Below, in pieces: positions 35,023 through 46,297 of a stretch of DNA of 64,000 bases. Positions within the stretch are counted from its first letter, which is position 1. The number at the start of each line of letters is the position of its first letter. Made by a program: the position numbers and the translations under genes. The notes below the pieces were generated by a model, which saw only the letters and a list, made by a program, of their open reading frames with translations, did no database searches and was not told where the DNA came from. The DNA is taken from assembly GCA_954871525.1 (NCBI GenBank), contig OX940860.1, forward strand, positions 24,522,001-24,586,000. Direction: 5' to 3'. Source of the DNA: Parietaria judaica. Lineage: Eukaryota > Streptophyta > Magnoliopsida > Rosales > Urticaceae.

Positions 35023-37549
35023 CTAGTATAACATAATGAAAATTTGGAGCCATTCAAGTTATGAGTTTTAAGATATGAGTCGTGCACTATTCATGCGCAA
35101 AACTGTTTTCACTTCCAGGCAGATCTGGAAGTTTGGATTTAGAACACATTTTTTACCAACCTAATATTTTTATAAATTCTTATAAAAAATTATATGATAT
35201 AGGTATATTCCTTATTGAATTAATAGAGTTGGTTTTACTGAAAAATATACTCGGGTTAGCTCAAAAGAATTCACGGAGTAATGACATGCAAATCTGTTTT
35301 CGGTTTTAGACAGATTGTAAACTATATTAGTAAAATGCTTTAAACGATGATCTATAGTTTATATTTTGGTGGGATAAAAATATATGTTATACTTAAGTTA
35401 GTTAAAGAGACATAGGAATTGGTTTTGTTCCAAAACAAGCCCTGATTTATTTTATAAAAATCACACACCGGAGGTCGCAAATTGTTTTTCATAAATAAGG
35501 GCAGATTTGAGTTCATGCTTAAAAATACATATATATGATTTACCAAGGGATTTTATTTTTAGGAAATGAACTAAATACTTTATAATGTCAAGTTTAGAGC
35601 AATCACAATTGGTGTTATGTTAAAACGAGTTTTCGTTTACCGGATAGAGGTTATAAGGCAAGCATATACAAGCTATTCTACCCTTGAGGTAGAATTGTAA
35701 CCCGAACAATAAAATAGTTTCAATTTCGGGTAATGGGGCTATGATATTAAAAATAAAACTCAGAGGTTAAGATAATAACCTAGGAGCTCTAAATAATTTA
35801 CGATTATGAAAATGATCACACCGAGATTGTTTCGGATTTTCAAGATAATGGCTATGTTTACGATATATGATAAGACAAAACTCAAGGAGTTATTAATGAA
35901 AGGAATAGTTTATATGTAAAAAAAGATACGAATCTTAAATGATGATTTTACGGCCTGAAAATACTTGTACACTTACTTAAAGTTAAGTCGTACAATATTA
36001 CGTAGATCTTTAAACAAAGGAACGTGTTGATACAAAATCGGATAGTGTTGAAACCTTAGTGCCCTAGAATTCCAGCAACGTACAGCAGGCATGTAAACCT
36101 GGATCCAAAAGACTGACGAGTCGTCTGGTCGGATTTAAACAGGGAAGTAGGGTGTCCATAAGTGTGATAGGTTGTAGCTTGAAGTGCAGCGAGGACACCA
36201 GGTGAGTACAGATCTCACTACAGCATGAATAATTTTCAAATGAAAAGATGAAATATGTCAAGACATGAATATATGTGATGTTTTGGAGCATTGACTCAGA
36301 TGCATGAATGATTGATTGGGAGCATTGACTCCAAGGCATGAATGATTGATATGTGTGGTCCTTGATGGACATTGATATGATTATATGGATCATTGTGAAT
36401 CCTATGATGTTAATGTATCATGTTATTCCAAGTGTTGATATTGGAAAAGAAAAGAATGTATGATGGGAAGAATGATTGAATGAGCTTTGATTTATGTCAT
36501 AATGCATGTAGGCATAATAGGGTCACCTTAATTAACAAAGATGACCAATGTTTTCAAAGCTCGTGTCGTGTCACCCGATCGGGGTATAAACATGTTATGA
36601 ACGGGGCTTAAAGACCAAGGTCGTGTTGGCTGGGGACCTTGCAACCCTCAGACCATATGCGGCTGCGTGCAAAGGGCACGTACACATATGGGTGATCACC
36701 AGGCAAGACAGGGCCAATCCCTTGAGCCACTTAAAGGAAAAAGAAAGGAAATGTTTTCAAAAGTAACCCAATAATATAGCATAATTGGACATACATATAT
36801 GCATGATTGACATATGTTTTTGTGAGGATAATGTATGTACTCGCTGAGCGTAAGCTCACGTGATATATGTTCATGTTGTAGGTAAGAAACCCATGGCATG
36901 AATTTGTTATGGTGGACTCGCGAAGGAATGGTGATGCGCGCGGTGGTTATGGGTTAGGATGGGTAACCGCTAAAGTTTCCGCATGTTTTGATGAACAATG
37001 TAATTGACGTATGTTTTATTAAATACGATTTATGTTTTGGGATTAGGGTATTATATTACCTCCCTATGTTAAGAATTTACGTATGAAATGATTGTCTCGG
37101 GTTCGCAATACGAGTCAACAAGTATGAAGAATTATATTGGACTTTTCAAGTGATTTTGGTAAACTATTTAATAAGCCTTCAAATGAAGGTCTCATGTTTT
37201 TTCGAAGATTTCCAATAATGGTCGTTTTGAATATTTTATGCTAAAGCGTTGATCTTAAATTTCTTATAGGAAGTTTAAGACGTACGTGCTTAGGTGCGCA
37301 AGTGAGATGATGTTTTTAAAAAAATATTCTTGAATTTTCGTAACAAAGAGCTTTTATAAAATCTAAAGAAAGTAAGTAAGTGAGTTTAAGTCGTAGCGGA
37401 CGGCGCTAGGCCGGGTCGTTACAAATAATAATAATAATATTTATATTATATAAATATAAGTTACAAATGTAAATATTTAAGATAAAAATAATTAATTAAT
37501 TAATGAGAGTTTTGAATGCAATTTCAGAAAAATATTATAAGTTGTTATA

Positions 37550-39218
37550 GGGAAACTTGAAAAAATGACCCCCAAAATGCAAGTTCTACCCGTTTTGTTC
37601 CCCGATTTAATGTTTCCGAAAAACTATTCCCGAACTTGTATTTTGCCATGTTTTTGCCCAAAATACCCTTTTAGACAGTTTTTTACATAAAATTTGACAG
37701 TTTTTCCTATCAAGGTAGACAGTTTTGAGGCTGGACAGTTTTCTATAACAAGTTTGATTGTTTTGCTCATCTAGGTAGACACATTTTCCGTTTTAAAAAA
37801 AATACCAGGATCTGGTGGACAGTTTTTAAGCTACGGTTAGATTGTTGGAAAAAATTGGAAGGAAATGTAGACAGTTTTTCATATTAGCTTAGATAGTTTA
37901 CACCATTAATGTTGACACTTAAGGGATTTATGGTAAAAAAGGTAATTTTATTCGCTTCATCAAAACGTTAATTTCTATGTTGGATAGTTTTTCACATAAA
38001 GTTTGATGGTTTTCTCTTTCGGGGTAGACAGTCTGGGTAAAATTATACAGTTTTCCTCTTGAAGTTAGACAGTTGGTTAGTTTCACAAAATATTGCAACT
38101 TTGTGTAGATAGTTTTCCTCGTAAAGTTAGATAGTTTTCATCTTGAAGTTAGACACTTTGACAACTTAGTGTCAAGAAGGTTAGTTTTATCCCTCGGCAT
38201 CAAAACGTAAATTTTAGTCTCAGATAGTTTTATACATAAAGTTAGATTGTTTTCTCATTCAGGGTAGACTGTTTGTTTTAAGTTAAATAGTTTTCTGGGT
38301 AAAGTTTGACAGTTTTCCTCTTGAAGTTAGACAGTTGGTTAGTTTCACAAAATATTGCAACTTTGTGTAGATAGTTTTCCTCGTAAAGTTAGATAGTTTT
38401 CATCTTGAAGTTAGACACTTTGACAACTTAGTGTCAAGAATGTTAGTTTTATCCCCCGTCATCAAAATGTAAATTTTAGTGTCGGATAGTATTATACATA
38501 AAGTTAGATTGTTTTCTCTTTTGGGGTAGATAGTTTGTTTTAAGTTAGATAGTTTTCTGAGTAAAGTTTGACAGTTTTCTTCTTGAAGTTAGACAGTTGG
38601 TTAGTTTCACAAAATATTGCAACTTTGTGTAGACAGTTTTCCTCATAAAGGTAGATAGTTTTCATATTAAAGTTAGACACTTTAAGAACTTAGTGTCAAG
38701 AAGGTTAGTTTTATCCCCTGTCATCAAAATGTAAATTTTAGTGTCGGATAGTTTTATACATAAAGTTAGATTGTTTTCTCTTTCGGGGTAGACAATTTGT
38801 TTTAAGTTTGCTTGAAGTTAGACAGTTGGTTGGTTTCACAAAATATTGCAACTTTGTGTAGACAATTTTCCTCATAAAATTAGATAGTTTTCATCTTAAA
38901 GTTAGACACTTTGACAACTTAGTGTCAAGAAGGATAGTTTTATCCCCCGTCATCAAAACGTAAATTTTAGTGTCGGATAGTTTTATATATAAAGTTAGAT
39001 TGTTTTCTCTTTCGGGGTAGACAGTTTGTTTTAAGTTAGATAGTTTTCTGGGTAAAGTTTGACAGTTTTCCTCTTGAACTTAGACAGTTGGTGGTAAAAA
39101 GGGTATTTTGGGAATAAAAAAGTAAGAGACAATTTGGGGAATAATTTTTCATATACATTAAATCGGGGAACAAAACGGGTAGAACTTGTATTTTGGGGGT
39201 TATTTTTTCAAGTTTCCC
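37550..39218. mobile_element. Mutator-like non-autonomous element, 1.7 kb, filled with tandem repeats
   Basis: The terminal inverted repeats are about 80 bp and nearly perfect (GGGAAACTTGAAAAAATGAC on the left, its complement on the right). TTGTTATA flanks both sides (37542-37549 and 39219-39226). The 8-bp duplication is at the short end of the Mutator range and could also fit hAT, but the long terminal repeats favour a MULE. There is no coding sequence. The inside is made of a 262-bp tandem repeat. Confidence 0.8.
37990..39110. repeat. 262-bp tandem repeat made of a GTTAGACAGTTTT-type short motif
   Basis: The landmark GAAGTTAGACAGTTGGT occurs at about 38061, 38323, 38585, 38814 and, slightly changed, 39075. 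This gives periods of 262, 262, 229 and 261 bp. Within each unit TTAGATAGTTTTC or TAGACAGTTTT recurs every 20-40 bp, so the large unit was itself built from a short motif. Confidence 0.85.
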
Positions 39219-39329
39219 TTGTTATATATATATAGTTGCATTTAAAACCCTTATATAAATATATATATATAAAGTTATATGAGTATAACTGCAATTGGTA
39301 TAAATAAAGGGTTATAATTGCAATGAGTC

Positions 39330-39475
39330 TGCGAATTGCATTGCCAAATCCCGGCTCTCCGATTTAGTTTCGGATTTTTGGGCACTTGGTTGCCCCAATT
39401 GGCTTGTTACCCATGTTGATCGGGATTCTTCCTTTCCTAATCAATGAAGCTGCCAGTTTATTGTAAAAAAAAAAA
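39330..39475 (+). mobile_element. 5'-truncated LINE tail
   Basis: GGGATTCTTCCTTTCCTAAT CAATGAAGCTGCC followed by a run of A resembles the 3' end of plant LINEs, including the last codons of the RNase H-bearing frame. Only about 145 bp is present. The target duplication is unclear. Confidence 0.5.
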
Positions 39476-39764
39476 TGCAATCTAAGAAAATAAAAAAATG
39501 AAAATAATCACAACATATTAAAAACTCCAGATTCTGTAGAAAATGAAACGATAACAGAGTATTCACGAAAACTTAAAAAACGACTACGAAAAACAGCAAA
39601 AAGGTTAGTTATTGGAGAAGTTGAGTACTCGCGGGATATTCGACGGATATTTGGGAAATTTGAAACATTGGTCCTTTACTTAATTAATCTAAGAAGCACT
39701 TGTCTTCGTGTGCTTGCTTTTTCAAGTACATCGTTTTTTGTTGTTTACAGGGGGCAACTGCTCG

Positions 39765-40234
39765 ATGGAAGGTCTTGTGAACTCATTGGTTGATTATGTG
39801 AAAATATCATCCTCTCATATTACAAATTTCAATGAGAACTTGGTGATACTCAAACATCGATGGGAAGAACTGAACTGCCGAACAGAAGACATAAAATTCA
39901 GGATAAGAACGGAGCTCATCTCAGGAACAATGCTGAAGCACGAAGTTGAACATTGGTTGGAGAGGCCAATTTTCCTAAGCTGAAACGCCTTATCTTATTG
40001 AATCTACAGAGTTTGCAGAGGATTTGCGGAGAAAATCAAGAAATGGCCGCCGATTCGATTGTGGTGATCAAAATATTTACTTGTCCGTTGACTCGAATTC
40101 CATTTCTAGACAGAAAACCATGTCCTCCTCCTTCTCTGAGAAGCCTCAGGATCTCAAAAAGCATTTGGGCAACGCTCCGTTGGAAAGTTCGAGGTGCTCA
40201 GAGTGCGCTTTTTCCCTTGGTCGAGTTCGGTTAG
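39765..40234 (+). pseudogene. CC-NBS-LRR (RPS5-like) resistance gene with its middle deleted
   Basis: From ATG 39765 the frame reads a coiled-coil N-terminus of the RPS2/RPS5 kind (YVKISSSHITNFNENLVILK, then EELNCRTEDIKFRIRTEL and HEVEHWLE). At about 39955-39970 this passes directly into the end of the LRR region in another frame (FPKLKRLILLNLQSLQRICG, then PPPSLRSLRISKSIWATLRW and LFPLVEF, stop at 40232-40234). The NB-ARC domain and most of the LRRs, normally some 700 residues, are missing. Full proteins of this class sense pathogen effectors in the cytoplasm. This copy cannot. A TTTACAG acceptor precedes the start, and a CACAG-GTAAG-like border follows near 40262. Internal deletion by unequal recombination is the simplest cause. 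Confidence 0.8.
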
Positions 40235-40274
40235 AACCGGGCCATGGAAGAACCTTTCACAGTAAGTTGTAGTA

Positions 40275-41003
40275 ACCATATATTAATTGTGTTAGCCAAC
40301 GTGATTATACTAAATGATTCTCCTGTACATATATATATATATATATATATATGGAGTATTTTTTGCAGGATTTGTGATACTTTCTTTTGATTATGCTTCT
40401 AAAATGCTCTTAAATTTTATGATAGATTGCCAAATTTATTGCATGAATTGATATATTTTAATAAGTTCGCTTGTTTAATATTTTCAGGTGTGTCTCTTGG
40501 TCTCTGAAAGCAGATAATTCACCAATAAGAATCCATAAGTATGTAAGTTTCATAGACAAGGATTCTGAATATCTTCTTCTTAGCTTTGTGTAATCCATGC
40601 TTCTTGGTTTTGTTTCTGTTCAATAATGCAGCAAAAATATGGCACATTTGACTGCCGGTTTTCTTGATGATGATTTAAGATTTTGTTCCTTTTATCACCT
40701 TGCTTATCGGTTTATTCGCTTGATTTTGACCTGTTTGAGTGGATAAAGTTATGAAACGTAATGAGGTTGAATTAGGATCGTTGATTTGACTCACGAAAAT
40801 CGAATAACCTTTTTTCGTGTATTATGTAACACTCAATCAGAATAACCATGCTACGTGCATTAGTTATTACTAGGTGATGTTTTTTTTTTTTTCCTTTTAA
40901 AAAGATCTATGAATGTTCTACAAAATTTAAAACTTTTAATACCTTATGTATCTTATCTTAAATGTATATATAGCTACAAATACAAGTTTGCAAATTCTCT
41001 GGG
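40275..41003. other. Downstream of the resistance-gene remnant
   Basis: Contains an AT microsatellite at 40328-40352 and a TTTTCAG acceptor near 40487 followed by a short exon-like piece ending TATGTAAG, perhaps a 3'-UTR exon of the former resistance gene. The rest is AT-rich. Confidence 0.35.
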
Positions 41004-42753
41004 TCTTACACCCTCAATATATTTAGAAAATATGTAGTTTATCCAAAAAGATTAAGCCCGACAAGTTTATGTCCATATACAAAATAGCACTCTTGATGAA
41101 GCAAGATCCCCCGCCAGCTCTTTAAGCTACTCACAATTGATTTCGTGTATCACAAGAACTACGTGAGCTAAAACTCAATAAGTAGAAATCAAATACAATC
41201 ATAAGAGAACTTTCAATTCTCAACTTTAAACGTAATTAAACCTTATATGTGGTACTTCATATTTCGTTCTATAAATATTCACAAAGTATTTTAACGTGAA
41301 GCAAAGGTAGTCTACATTGTTAAATTCTTGCTTAAGTTACATCCCTATAGGCCTATACCAATGTGCCTCAAAATTATGACACTTTATTCATTTTGTTGTT
41401 CTGGATTTCTATGGAACATGGTTATGACACATAATTCCTTCTCCCGTCCTGAGAAATTCCTACAAAACACGGGCCATTGATACGCCACTTAAACTCTGTA
41501 CCATGAAGAATGTCTTAGCTCTCACCAGCCAAGACATTCCAGTTCCTCCCACCGGGTCTGGCAATTCCTATGAAACACAGGGAACTAGGTAGATGTATAA
41601 TGATTCCATGGCAAGTATCTTAACGCTCCGTCAAGATACGCTCGTTAAGACACTATCTATTTTGGGCAAGTCCTACGGAAGACGAAGAGTGGGACCATCC
41701 TACAACCAAGCAATTCAACAATGTACACAACATCCCAAAATAGCAGTACTACTCTTAACTAAGTACTATGATTATAGTTTCATGAGATATAAAAATATCT
41801 CGTTTCGTAGATATAAAAATATCTCATTTCACAAAACATCATAGAATATTCTTTATATTGTCTTGTGATACGTTTTGAGAAGATTTCTACTTACCTCGAG
41901 TTTTGAAACGTTTGCGTTGTGAAAAGTGTCGAGCCCCGCCAAATCGGTTGTGCTAAATTATCTATAAAATATCATATACACCAATATAAAGTTACTATAC
42001 AATTTATTGTCACGAAACGAAATAGTACAAAACAACAATTTCAAGTCTGAGAATGAGCTTAAAGTTTTACTTTTGGAGCCTTATTAATAATTAAGCTTCA
42101 TTATATCTAAATCCATGAATTCATTGAGGAGTTTAAAACTACTTTTTCTCAATCATCTCCTTTTACCAGGATGAAGAATATTGAAACAATTTACAAGCAA
42201 ATCTTTTAACCAGCAAGTCCTTAATCACTTGTCTATATTCTCTATTCCAAGAAATGCCCCTTTACCTTTTTACATCAAGCTTTCTCAATTTTTCCTCTAA
42301 ACCCAACTAAATGATATTTCTCTAAACACCCCTAGTTCTTCTCAATTCTTCCATAATGTGATATATATAGTAATTTTATCAACCACCTAATGTGCAGAGT
42401 TTTCAATCGCTCTTTCGTTCATTCATCTAACTTTCTTAACTTGTTCCCACACATAAATTTCTATTAAAAACAACAAGAGTATTTCACCCTAAAATGATCA
42501 TAATTTCCTTGTAGACTTCGCTTCATCTTAAAACTTATTTCTATAGTCTCAAAAATTAATTTAGCAATGAATCAGTAAGCAATAAAACAAAACTCCCACA
42601 AATTGAAGAAATCCTGGGCATTTTGGGGCGGGCCCACTGCAGGCAGCACGCCCGGGCCAAAGTTTTGAGGGGCAATCTGCATATCTTTGTTTTAAAAAAT
42701 AAAAATAACCTACGGGCAGTCCACACAGTGGCTACCTCCGGGCCCGTGTTATG
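41004..42753 (-). mobile_element. Diverged gypsy LTR-like sequence
   Basis: On the minus strand it starts CATAACACGGGCCCGG near 42753 and ends GAGGGTGTAAGA near 41004, similar to TGTAACAC...GTGTTACA ends of Tekay-type LTRs. It contains a GAGTTTTAGCTCACGTAG block comparable to the solo LTR at 33047. No target duplication or internal genes were found. Ends are mutated, so limits are approximate. A 83-codon plus frame at 41593-41844 is not convincing. Confidence 0.45.
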
Positions 42754-44060
42754 AATTTTCTACGCAAGTATACGTATCGAAAACAAGTAATATAATGATA
42801 AAAAAAAAAAATCGATCCCACGGAGAATTGCTACTATTAATTTTGCTAATTACTAGTTTTATGTCACCTTAATTTTATCTAAACAATTAAATATTGCAAT
42901 ACGATTAATTAAATAACTAATGAAAAATAAAAACTAAAAATTGAAAGCTTTGGACAAATAGAGAAATATAGGATCGCAATTATTCCTCAACACTTCACCC
43001 GATTCTTCATATCATTCCTTCGATCATTAAATTGCTATAATTTGTTAACCAAGACCCCTAATGCATCAAATAGAACTCTTCCGATATTCAATTCGAGTTA
43101 TCTTTCCTAACTAATTCACTATATTCCTATGTGAATTAAATTACGAACGATTCATTAAGCATGTGTTCTTAACGAGTTACACATGTTACATAGGTATATT
43201 CCTATCCTATATAAACTCAAGATTTCCATCATAGATCATGTGTTATCCTATCTACGGCTAAACACAAATTTCCTTTTTCCAAAGTTCCTAAGGTTTACCA
43301 AATCAATTTAATTGGTGATCAAGCAATCAAAAGCATGAAGAAAAAGATAGAATAAACAAACTTAAAGCAATTGTCATTAATCAAAGAAACGATAATCCAA
43401 ATCAAGCTACATGTGAGTTTCGATTACAATCCTATGAACGGTTTAGCTCATGATGAATCTAGAGCATAAACAAATCACAAAGAGAAACATTATGGAGAAA
43501 GAAAATTCAGCAAAGAAGATGATACTAATGGAGAGAATATGTCAAGCTCTTTGTCTCCACCGTTCTTCTTCGCAAAACCTGATCTCAAATGGCGTTCTTC
43601 GCGTTTCCTAGCCTATTGTGATGGTCTTCTCTCCCAAAATCCGCCCCTTAATCTCTCTTCATGATTCCCTTATATAGTCTCCTCACTAGGTTAAGATTAG
43701 GCTAAAAATAACCTAATTCGCGAAACAGTGGTGCTGGGGCACGGGAAATTCTGTGCTGGGGCACAGCGTTAATTATGGGGTTCTTGCTGGGGCACCGAAA
43801 ATCTGTGCCGCGGCACCACGTTGCTGCCAAATTTTGGCTAATTTCGGATTTTTGGACATGTAAAACTTCGTCCAAATGACTCTATTCATCTTGATCTTCA
43901 ATCAAATCGCAATCCACTCATAAAACTCCTAAAACAAACAAAAACACTAAAAGAAACATATTAAATGGCTCTTGGATAAATGAAACTCAAAGTGAAAGTA
44001 CTCGATTTATCGGTATAAAACCGACTCAATTGCCCGCCGGCCACCCAAGCCGTGGAATGG
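42754..44060. mobile_element. LTR-retrotransposon-like sequence, unclassified
   Basis: Contains CGCAAGTATACGTATCG, then ATCGATCCCACGGAG near the left, GCTGGGGCAC repeated around 43734-43800, and TCGATTTATCGGTATAAAAC near the right. These are phrases I associate with gypsy LTRs in dicots. No protein domains and no clear ends. Confidence 0.35.
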
Positions 44061-44278
44061 TTCGCCCGACGCACAAGTTTAGTTTAGTTGTCCAAGTCAT
44101 AAAAATGTCACATGACTATCAAAGTAATGCCCTCGAGATTCGCGTAGTTAACTTTTATAATGCAGCAATAACGTATTGATCCCAATAATTGAGCGAGAGA
44201 TACATTATATAATGACAATGATATTAAATTAATAACTAAATCAAGGATCAATTGAGTGATTAAATTATAGCAAACGGA

Positions 44279-44801
44279 TGTTGGTTCCCAAATTCACGGA
44301 TGTGCAAAGAACACGAACAACACCAAAGAACTCGAACAGAAAATTGAAGAACACGAGCTTTTGGGAGAAAAAATTCTCTATTGATAATCGAAGGCAAAAT
44401 ACAAGAAGTTAAAACTCGAACTCTAATGGACTCAGCACTTTACAAAGTGTACAATGCTAGGTTTATATAGCCACTCTCAAAGTGAAACCCTAGCTAACAG
44501 AATCGCACAAAATCGGGAAACTACCCTAAATAATCTCGTCAAATCTTTGACTCGATCTTTGCTTGCTCCTCAAGCTACGCGCTTTCCTTGCTGGGTAGCT
44601 GCTGACTTTCCCTTTCCTGCTCGGACAACTTCTCTGTCCTCGAGCTGGCCTGCTCGTTTGCCCCTGGCCGGGCTTGCCTTCTATCTGGACATTCTGCTCG
44701 TGTTCACCCGAGCTGGGCTGAACTCTTGTCCATCCTTGGTTCTGGTCGGTACCCGGGCTGACTTCCTCAATGTGACGGAATAAGTCAAGTTTAAGCTCAC
44801 A
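44279..44801 (-). mobile_element. Solo Copia LTR, same family as the 25.5 kb element
   Basis: On the minus strand it reads TGTGAGCTTAAAC to GGGAACCAACA, matching the Copia LTRs at 25527 and 30407 along its length with substitutions. Flanks ACGGA (44274-44278) and AAGGA (44802-44806) look like a target duplication with one change. There is no internal region, so it is a solo LTR, and older than the full element. Confidence 0.85.
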
Positions 44802-45048
44802 AAGGACCATTTACACTTTTTTATTTCTTTTCAAAAAGACTATTTGTACACTTACTTCTCATAAACAAAGTCAAACCATTCACAATTATTGAGAGAGAAT
44901 ATAGCTTTAGTTACAGACAATGATATATATTATATATCATTCACATCACTGCTATATTTTAATGAAACATCAAACCAAGTACAGGCATGACTGGGCTCAC
45001 AAGTGAACGTGGTTTGTTGATTGTGCTTGATCCCTCAAGTGAAAAACC

Positions 45049-46297
45049 ATGACCGGGCTCATCAGTGTACTGTCGACCACTGCGCGCGATCAGACCCGCA
45101 AGCGGCGATCGCCACGTCGATTTCAACCGGAGAATCGAACTGACTTCGAGGGACGTTCGATACCTTGATTTCAACTGTTTTTCAGAGAGGTCTTGTTTTT
45201 CATAAACCCAATGAAGCTCTGAGCAGCCGCGTGGAGCACTTTAAAGCCTCTCTCTCGCAGGCCTTGGACCGGCTCTACCCTATCGCTGGCCGCCTCATCG
45301 CTACAGAACACGACAGGGACATCAAGACTGTTTCCTTTCACATCGCCTGCAACGGCACCGGCATTAAGTTTGTCCACGCGAAAGCCGATAGCCTTGCGGT
45401 GGCAGATCTCCTTGGTGTTGTTCCAGTTGAAATTTTGGCCAGTCTGTTTCTGATGAACGGCTTTCGGAATCACCTAGCCGCAGATTCGGATCTCCTGTTG
45501 CTTGCGGTGCAAGTTACCGACCTAACAGACGGGTTTTTATCGTGGGGCTCAATCAGAACCACTGTGCCGCGGACGGCACGACTCTCTGGGACTTTTTCAA
45601 CGTCTGGTCTGAGATCACCCGCGGAGACATGGGTGCTATTTCTCGGAGAGGCAACTTCAGCTTCGGACGGGTCGGTTTCCAGGTCCGTGTCCAATTATGT
45701 TACGCGTTAAGGCCTGTTCTGTGTGCGGAGGGAAGGATGCTCCACTTCTCAAAGGAGACAATCGTGAATCTGAAAGCGAAGGCTAATGCAACCGAGCCGG
45801 CTATATGTGCCAATGACCGTGAGATCTCGTCACTCCAAGCCCTCCTGGTGCATCTCTGGGTGTGTATAACGCGCAGCCGAGCTCTCCACGAGGACGACAC
45901 GGTTTCTTATTTGATAACAGTCGACATGAGGTCGCGGCTGCAGCCTCCACTTCTGAAGTCCTACGTCGGCAACGCTGTCCTTGACGTGGTGGTAACATGC
46001 ACGGCAGGCGAACTTCTCACACGGGGGATGTCGTGGGCAGCACGGCTAATTAATAGGGAGATCACCGTGCAAACCGCGGAGGAGGCAGTAAAGTTCTTTT
46101 CTGACCACTTGAAGAGCGGCCCGCCACTGCCACCCAACAGGCTGATCGTGGCTGGCTCACACCGGAGCGGGCCACGGCCTAGACCCGGGGTTATTATTGT
46201 CTCTCCGGGGGCCGTAGAAGGAAGCATTGACTTCGAAGTAACCTTTTTGCCCGAAACTTTCCAGGCCTTATTCCGCGATCCAGGATTTGCGAACTAG
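45049..46297 (+). pseudogene. BAHD acyltransferase pseudogene, paralogue of the 14929 gene
   Basis: Aligns with the intact gene from its ATG at 45049 to a stop at 46295-46297. A 4-bp gain near 45088 shifts the frame within the first 20 codons. A second shift of 2 bp lies near 45531, just before the catalytic motif. Beyond it HCAAD (the HxxxD motif) and SYVGNAV are preserved in a 251-codon frame. A 51-bp in-frame deletion near 46165 removes the DFGWG motif. The three lesions together rule out function. GC content and codon style still match the intact gene, so loss is fairly recent. The duplication includes a little of the 5' flank. Confidence 0.9.

Larger units (their letters stand above)
33047..37423 (+). 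mobile_element. Solo Ty3/gypsy LTR, 4.4 kb (Tekay/Del-like)
   Basis: Begins TGTAATGACCCG and ends GGGTCGTTACA, with a perfect 5-bp target duplication AATAA at 33042-33046 and 37424-37428. No internal region or second LTR is present, so it is a solo LTR left by recombination between two LTRs. The great length, TGTAA-ACCC type ends and the CTCGCTGAGCGTAAGCTCAC block near 36840 fit Tekay-type chromoviruses. Inside are a 42-bp minisatellite, an AT/GT microsatellite and duplicated pieces with CCTCTTGCATGTTGATTT at 34356 and 34539. No genes: short open frames inside come from these repeats. Confidence 0.85.
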
